From Rhodospirillales bacterium (GTDB lineage: Bacteria > Pseudomonadota > Alphaproteobacteria > BOG-932 > Roseiterribacteraceae), in the NCBI GenBank assembly GCA_028291365.1, contig JAQGIE010000167.1, forward strand, positions 1 through 64,000: DNA of 64,000 bases, in the 5' to 3' direction. Positions 57,104 to 64,000 of the stretch are shown here, piece by piece. A program made the translations under genes and the position numbers. The notes under the pieces were generated by a model. That model searched no databases, had not been told where the DNA came from, and saw only the letters and a list, made by a program, of their open reading frames with translations. Numbering within the stretch: the stretch's first letter is position 1; the number at the start of each line of letters is the position of its first letter.

Positions 57104-58384
57104 GTGCTTTACACGCTGTATGAGTGGAACCGCGCGGCCATGCTGCCGGTCCGAATGTTGGCAGGAGCTGCCAACATCGCCTTCCAGAATCCCTTTGCCC
57201 CAGTTTCCTATACGCAGTTCGGCCGCTCCGTCGTGGCCGCGAGCGAGTTGGTCGAACGGGTGACGCGCCGCTTTGAAAAGCCAGTCTGGGGTCTCGACGA
57301 GACGGTGATCGGCAGCGACGTCGTGCCGGTGACGATCGAGCAGATCGACACCGCGCCGTTTTGCCGGCTGCTGCATTTTCGCCGCGACACCGACCGCAAC
57401 GATCCCAAGGTGCTGCTGGTGGCGCCGATCTCGGGCCATCACGCGACCTTGCTGCGCGGCACCGTCGAGGCGCTGCTGCCGCATCATGACGTCTATGTCA
57501 CCGACTGGATCGATGCGCGCCAGGTGCCGCTGTCGGACGGGTCGTTCGACCTCGACGACTACGTCCACTACGTCATCCGTTTCCTGAACCTGCTCGGCTC
57601 CGACGCGCATGTGATCGCGGTGTGCCAGCCGGCCGTGCCGGTGCTGGCGGCGGTGTCGCTGCTGGCCTCGGCGGGCGACGCGGTGCAGCCGCGCAGCATG
57701 ACGTTGATGGGCGGGCCGGTCGATACGCGCCGCGCCCAGACGGCGGTGACGCGGCTTGCTGAAACGCGCCCGATCGAGTGGTTCGAGCACACCGTGATTT
57801 CGCCGGTGCCGCTGATCTATCCGGGCGCGATGCGCAAGGTCTATCCCGGTTTCGTTCAGCTGACCGGCTTCATGCAGATGAATCTCGACCGCCATGTCGG
57901 CGCGCATCTGAAACTGTTCCAGCATCTCGTGCGCGGCGACGACGAAAGCGCCGACGCGCACCGCAAATTCTATGACGAGTATCTGTCGGTGATGGATCTC
58001 ACCGCCGAGTTCTATCTGCAGACGGTCGAGACCGTGTTCCAGCGTCACGACCTGCCCAACGGCACGATGACGGTGCGCGGCGAGGCGGTGAAGCCGGGCG
58101 ACGTCCGGCGCACCGCGCTGCTGACCATCGAAGGCGAGCTCGACGACATTTCGGCGCCGGGCCAGACACTCGCCGCCCACGACCTGCTGACCGGCCTGCC
58201 GGCGGACAAGAAGAAGGCCTATCTCCAGCCGGGAGTCGGCCATTACGGCATCTTCAACGGCCGCCGCTGGCGCGAAGGCATCCTGCCGGTGGTCCGCGAC
58301 TGGATCCGCCAGCACGATGAGGCACGGTCCGCGGTGCCCGCCGCCGACGCGGTCCCGCCCAGGCCGACCAAGCTGGCCGCCTGA
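57104..58384 (+). CDS. phaZ: Intracellular polyhydroxyalkanoate depolymerase
   Basis: LYTLYEWNRAAMLPVRMLAGAAN, APISGHHATLLRGTVEALLPHHDVYVTDWIDAR, VIAVCQPAVPVLAA (Cys nucleophile box), MTLMGGPVDTR; GTG 57104. Confidence 0.92.
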   Translation: MLYTLYEWNRAAMLPVRMLAGAANIAFQNPFAPVSYTQFGRSVVAASELVERVTRRFEKPVWGLDETVIGSDVVPVTIEQIDTAPFCRLLHFRRDTDRNDPKVLLVAPISGHHATLLRGTVEALLPHHDVYVTDWIDARQVPLSDGSFDLDDYVHYVIRFLNLLGSDAHVIAVCQPAVPVLAAVSLLASAGDAVQPRSMTLMGGPVDTRRAQTAVTRLAETRPIEWFEHTVISPVPLIYPGAMRKVYPGFVQLTGFMQMNLDRHVGAHLKLFQHLVRGDDESADAHRKFYDEYLSVMDLTAEFYLQTVETVFQRHDLPNGTMTVRGEAVKPGDVRRTALLTIEGELDDISAPGQTLAAHDLLTGLPADKKKAYLQPGVGHYGIFNGRRWREGILPVVRDWIRQHDEARSAVPAADAVPPRPTKLAA

Positions 58385-58544
58385 ACCTCGGACAGGCTCG
58401 CGGGGAACCGCCCCGGTTCTGGAGCAGACCCGCCGCTACCCGCGTTGCCACGACCGCGGGATCGTCCAGACTTCGCCCCCTTCTGGTCGCAGATCCGTCG
58501 AGAGACTTGCGGGGCAGGCCGGCTGGGGGCGACAAAGACCTGGG

Positions 58545-59303
58545 ATGAAGTTGGGATCGAGTCGCGCCAAAACCGCCAAATCGAGCCGGACCTCGCCCCG
58601 GCCGGCTGAGCTTCGCATCGAGGGGCTGGATCGGCCGATCGCGCTGAAGATCAGCCGCCAAGCACGCAGGATCATTCTGAAAATTCGCCCGGACGATGGC
58701 CGGGTCGAAGTCACGATCCCGCCCTGGACGTCGCGGCGGGCGGCGGGCGATTTCGCAACCAAGAACCTCGAATGGATCGAAGAGCGCCTCGAGCGCTTAC
58801 CGAAGCCCGTACCATTCGCCGCCGGCGCGGCGATACCGCTTCAGGGCGTCGAGTACCGGATTGTGCCAAGCGGGACCCTGCGGGGCCGGGTCCGCCGTGA
58901 GGACGGCAGTCTCATCGTCCCCGGCGAGCCCGCGCATCTCGCCCGCCGCGTCACCGACTGGCTCAAGGCCGAGGCGCGACGCGTCATCTGCGACCGGGTT
59001 CGGACCAAGGCGGCGCGCGCCGGCCTGAAGTTTTCCACCATCGCGGTTCGCGACACGACCACGCGCTGGGGCAGCTGCACGTGCGACGGCTGCCTGTCCT
59101 TCAGCTGGCGCCTGTTTCTGGCCCCGGACTACGTGCTCGACTACGTCGTCGCGCACGAGGTTGCGCATCTGCGGCACCTCGACCACGGCGCCCGCTTCTG
59201 GAAGCTGACCGCGACGCTCACCGACGGCGACGTCGAGCTTGCGAAGACGTGGCTGAACGGGCACGGCCACGATCTCCTGCGCTACGGCCAACGCGGCGAG
59301 TGA
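58545..59303 (+). CDS. M48/YgjP-type (DUF45) metallopeptidase
   Basis: TTRWGSCTCDGCLSFSWRLFLAPDYVLDYVVAHEVAHLRHLDHGARFW; ATG 58545. Confidence 0.92.
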   Translation: MKLGSSRAKTAKSSRTSPRPAELRIEGLDRPIALKISRQARRIILKIRPDDGRVEVTIPPWTSRRAAGDFATKNLEWIEERLERLPKPVPFAAGAAIPLQGVEYRIVPSGTLRGRVRREDGSLIVPGEPAHLARRVTDWLKAEARRVICDRVRTKAARAGLKFSTIAVRDTTTRWGSCTCDGCLSFSWRLFLAPDYVLDYVVAHEVAHLRHLDHGARFWKLTATLTDGDVELAKTWLNGHGHDLLRYGQRGE

Positions 59304-59380
59304 TTCTGTTCGAGCGGCTGCACGGGCGGCGCGCATCGGAAGTCCCCTTATCGGGTTCGTTGTGATGATCTCGGCGCGGC

Positions 59381-59779
59381 TTACGCGCCGAGATTCTTGA
59401 ACTCACGTTCCAGATCGAAATTCGGCGTCGTCACGCGGCGTTCCATGCCGGCAAGCCGCATATCGAGATCGCGAAACTTGCGCGCGAGATCGCCGACCGT
59501 GCCGCCCGGGCGCGTGTTGACCGACTGCCAGAACGTCTTCTCGCCCTGATCGCGGAACAGCAACTTCGGCTTGCGCGGCATGATCATCCACAAGAGCACG
59601 TAGCTCATGATGAAGAATGGCGCGAAGAAGATGGTGCCGATGACGAAGGCGCCGCGCACCAAGGTGCGATCCCAGCCGAGATAGTCGCTCAGTCCGGCGC
59701 ACACGCCGGCCAGCATCTTGTCTTCCGTATTGCGATAGAGACGCTTGGGATCCGGCGGGATCATTTCGTGAAAGCTCAC
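59381..59779 (-). CDS. pspC: Phage shock protein C
   Basis: KRLYRNTEDKMLAGVCAGLSDYLGWDRTLVRGAFVIGTIFFAPFFIMSYVLLWMIMPRKP. Confidence 0.93.
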   Translation of the reverse strand: MSFHEMIPPDPKRLYRNTEDKMLAGVCAGLSDYLGWDRTLVRGAFVIGTIFFAPFFIMSYVLLWMIMPRKPKLLFRDQGEKTFWQSVNTRPGGTVGDLARKFRDLDMRLAGMERRVTTPNFDLEREFKNLGA

Positions 59780-60018
59780 GACTTGCTCCGTTCAGTGGCT
59801 TCGAGCACGCGCTCGAGGTTTTCAATTCGCTGCTCGAGCCGCTGCGCGCTGGCATAAAGCTCGGTCAGCATCTTTTCGTCTTCCGACGAGAGGCCGCGCG
59901 TTTTCTTCCACTGCGTGACGTAGTGAAGGATCACCGCGGGCATCGCGACGAAGAGAAGGGCGGCGATGGCAACGGACATGCCGAGGATGCCTTCTGGGGG
60001 TTGGGACGAGAGAATCAT
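59776..60018 (-). CDS. pspB: Phage shock protein B
   Basis: IAALLFVAMPAVILHYVTQWKKTRGLSSEDEKMLTELYASAQRLEQRIENLERVLE; ATGA overlap with pspC. Confidence 0.9.
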   Translation of the reverse strand: MILSSQPPEGILGMSVAIAALLFVAMPAVILHYVTQWKKTRGLSSEDEKMLTELYASAQRLEQRIENLERVLEATERSKS

Positions 60019-60025
60019 CCGCGCA

Positions 60026-60709
60026 TCAGGCCTGCGTCGGCGCGCGACTGCCAAGTCGGGCCTTCAGCTCGGCGAGCTCCTGCTCGACCTTGCTGTCGGA
60101 CTCCAGCTTGGTGATCTCGTCGTCCAGCGTCGGCTTGCCGGGGCGGCCGAGGTCGTAAGCGTCGACCTTGCCGTCGAGTTCGTCGAGCGAGCGCTCGACC
60201 CGCTGCATCCGCGACAGCGCGTCGTCGACGCGGCTGTCATAGATCGCACCGCGCGCCTTCAGCCGGGTCTGCGCCGTCTTGGCGCGCGCCAGCATCTGGC
60301 CCTCGCGCTGCTTGGCGTCGTCGAGCTTCGCCTGCAGCTGGCCGATATCTTCGTTCTGCTTGGCGAGGCCGGCTTCGATGTCGGCGAGCTGTGACTGGCC
60401 GGCGGCGACCCCTTCGGCAGCACGGTTCTTGGCATAGAGCGCGCCCTTGGCGAGGTCTTCGCGGCCCTTTTCCAGGGCCAGCTCGGCCTTGGCCTGCCAG
60501 GCGTCGTGCTCGCGCTGCAGGGTGTTCACCTTGCGCTCGAGCTCTTTCTTGTCGGCGATGGTCTTCACCGCGGCCGAGCGGACCTCGACCAGCGTGTCCT
60601 CCATCTCCTGGATGATCAGACGGATGATCTTCTGCGGGTCCTCGGCGCGATCGAGCATCGAGTTGAGGTTGGAATTCACAATGTCGGTGAGGCGGGAAAA
60701 GATGCCCAT
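60026..60709 (-). CDS. pspA: Phage shock protein A
   Basis: MGIFSRLTDIVNSNLNSMLDRAEDPQKIIRLIIQEMEDTLVEVRS. Confidence 0.97.
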   Translation of the reverse strand: MGIFSRLTDIVNSNLNSMLDRAEDPQKIIRLIIQEMEDTLVEVRSAAVKTIADKKELERKVNTLQREHDAWQAKAELALEKGREDLAKGALYAKNRAAEGVAAGQSQLADIEAGLAKQNEDIGQLQAKLDDAKQREGQMLARAKTAQTRLKARGAIYDSRVDDALSRMQRVERSLDELDGKVDAYDLGRPGKPTLDDEITKLESDSKVEQELAELKARLGSRAPTQA

Positions 60710-60752
60710 GGTGGCTTGGGTCCCTAGAAACGATTGACGACGAACCCTCTGT

Positions 60753-60768
60753 TGCAGGCGTCGTGCCA
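60753..60768 (-). promoter_or_regulatory. Sigma54 (-24/-12) promoter of pspABC
   Basis: Minus strand reads TGGCACGACGCCTGCA, one mismatch to TGGCACNNNNNTTGCA; lies between divergent pspA and pspF. Confidence 0.8.
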
Positions 60769-60866
60769 GAAGAACTCTTCAAGCAAGAACAATCACTTAG
60801 CCTTCGTAGATCTCCCTTCGGGTTTCCCTTTCTGTTATCGGATGAGAGAATCTGCTATCGAGCGCC

Positions 60867-61894
<1,028 letters not shown>

Positions 61895-61898
<4 letters not shown>

Positions 61899-63964
61899 CG
61901 CGCGAGCTTCGCGGCGTGCGCCTTTCCGCTTCCTCCACGAACACCGACGACGAACCGCCGAACAGGAAACCGCCCAAGCCGCGCGCGCCGAAACGCGGCG
62001 GTGGTGGTGGGGGTCGTGGCGGCGGCGGGAGCGGCAGCGGCAGCTGGTGGTCGCGTCATCCCTATCTGCGCCTGCTCGCCAAGGCGGCCGCGGTGGCGGC
62101 GATCTGGGGTCTGCTCGTGGTCGGCGTGGTGATCGCCTATCTCGCCGCCGGCCTGCCCGACGTGCGCCAGGCCGTCGAGCTCAAGCGCCGGCCGGCCATC
62201 ACGCTGATCGCGGCCGACGGTTCGCTGATCGCGCGGGTCGGTGATTTCTACGGCCAGACCGTCGCCGCGTCGGAATTGCCGCCATATCTTCCCGAAGCGG
62301 TGATCGCGATCGAAGACCGGCGCTACCGCTATCACTGGGGCGTCGATCCGATCGGCCTGGCGCGCGCCATGTACGTCAACTGGCGTACCGGCGCGACGGT
62401 ACAGGGCGGCTCGACGCTGACGCAGCAGCTCGCCAAGAACATGTTCCTGACGCCCGAGCGCACCATGAAGCGCAAGATGCAGGAAGCGCTGCTCGCGCTG
62501 TGGCTCGAGCATCTCTACAGCAAGGAACAGATCCTCACCGGCTATCTCAATCGCGTCTATCTCGGCGCCGGCGCGTTCGGCGTCGATGCCGCGGCACGCA
62601 CCTATTTCGGCAAGCCCGCGACCGAACTGACCATCCGCGAGTCGGCGATCATCGCCGGCCTGTTGAAAGCACCGTCGCGCTATTCACCCGCCAGCAATCC
62701 CGACGCGGCGTGGGACCGCGCCAAGATCGTGCTCGCCGCCATGCGCGCGCAGGGCAAGATCGACGATGCGCAATACGCGGCGGCGATGGCGCCCAATCAG
62801 CCGGTGGCGCAGAAACGTCCCGGCGTCGGCGACGGCGTTCGCTATTTCGCCGATTGGGTGGTCGAGCGCCTGACCGGCTATATCGGCCCGATCGACCAGG
62901 ACGTGACGATCATGACGACGCTCGACGGCGCCATGCAGCGCGCCGCCGAGCAGCGTCTCGCCGCGACCTTGGACGGTCCGGGCGTCAAGGCGCACGTGAC
63001 CCAGGGCGCGATCGTCGCAATGGCGCCCGACGGCGCGGTCAAGGCATTGGTCGGCGGCCGCGACTATCAGGAAAGCCAGTTCAACCGCGCGACGCAGGCG
63101 ATGCGGCAGCCGGGCTCGACCTTCAAGCCGCTGGTCTATCTCGCCGCGCTCGAAGCGGGCCTGCGTCCCGACACGATGATCGACGATTCGCCGATCCGCA
63201 TCGGCGGCTGGCAGCCGGCGAATTACGAGCCGGGCTTCAAAGGCATGGTGCCGGCGCGCGAGGCGCTGGCGGAATCGATCAACACGGCCGCGGTGCGCGT
63301 GCTCGATTACGCCGGCATCGAGCGCGTGCGCAAACTCGCCAAGCGGCTGGGCCTGTCCGAGACGCTGCAGCCCGACCTGTCGCTCGCGCTCGGTACCAGC
63401 GAAGTCACGCTGCTCGATCTCGCCAGCGTCTACGCGGTGTTCGCCAACGGCGGCGACGTTGCCACGCCCTACGCGATTCTCGAGGTCAAGGACCGCAACG
63501 GGGCGCTGCTCTACAAGCGCCAGCCGTCGCCCGCCGAACAGGTGGTGCAGCCCTGGTTCATCGACGACATCAACCTGATGCTGGCGGGCGTGCTCGATCA
63601 CGGCACCGGCAAGGCGGCGCGCATCGGCCGGCCGGCGGCGGGCAAGACCGGCACCACCAACGACTATCGCAATGCCTGGTTCATGGGCTTCACCGGCGAT
63701 CTCGTCTGCGGCGTGTGGCTGGGCAATGACGACAACAGCCCGATGAAGCGCATCACCGGCGGCAGCCTGCCGGCGCAGACCTGGCGCGCGTTCATGCAGG
63801 ACGCTTTGAAGGACAAGCCGTCGCGCGCACCGCCCGGACTCGAGCGCCGCGCGCCGTCGCCGCAGCCGAGCGGAGAAATCGCCCGCGTCGCCGCCGTGCC
63901 GACCGCACCCGCCCCCAAGGAAGATGGGATCGGAGGTCTGCTGAAGCGGTTGTTCGGGGGATGA
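61895..63964 (+). CDS. Penicillin-binding protein 1A-type transglycosylase/transpeptidase
   Basis: IEDRRYRYHWGVDPIGLARAMYVNWRTGATVQGGSTLTQQLAKNMFL; RQPGSTFKPLVYLAAL; AAGKTGTTNDYRNAWFMGF. Confidence 0.96.
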
Positions 63965-64000
63965 GTGAAACGCTTGCGCGGGCAGGTGGGGATGGCGGGG

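Noticed and set aside
62000-62045. Gly-rich GGGGGGRGGGGSGSGS tract as a separate repeat element
   Set aside because: Simple glycine-rich cytoplasmic linker of the PBP1A N-terminus, common in alphaproteobacterial PBPs

Overview
GC-rich alphaproteobacterial-type chromosomal window, densely coding, with no tRNA/rRNA, CRISPR array, prophage or IS element recognised. Its core (~5.6-30.4 kb) is a trehalose / alpha-glucan metabolism island: otsA, glgE (with an extra N-terminal GH13 domain), a treS-maltokinase fusion interrupted by an in-frame TAA, glgB, glgX, treZ, a giant malQ-treY fusion, otsB and a second GH13 glucosidase. Other loci: ychF C-terminus, S9 peptidase, dienelactone hydrolase, fatty acid desaturase, csp-infA, a REC-HisKA_2 sensor protein, ligD, a ycjX-ycjF pair, a DUF1800-DUF1501 pair, mmcB, hldE, a degenerate EAL protein, regB-regA, tandem M1 aminopeptidases behind divergent cobT-like/cobD-like and ankyrin genes, a phaZ-type depolymerase, pspF/pspABC and a PBP1A. 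The observation most worth a second look is in treS. A cluster of non-conservative changes at 11270-11326, including loss of the third catalytic Asp (NHD to NHH), sits directly before a premature TAA, while the maltokinase half remains open and intact. Also notable: the MalQ-TreY and GH13-GlgE fusions, the degenerate CobT/CobD-like pair translationally coupled to M1 peptidases, several structured palindromic elements (one encoding the maltokinase C-terminus) and a sigma54-type promoter in front of pspA. All calls come from reading the sequence and recalled family motifs; no database search was run.
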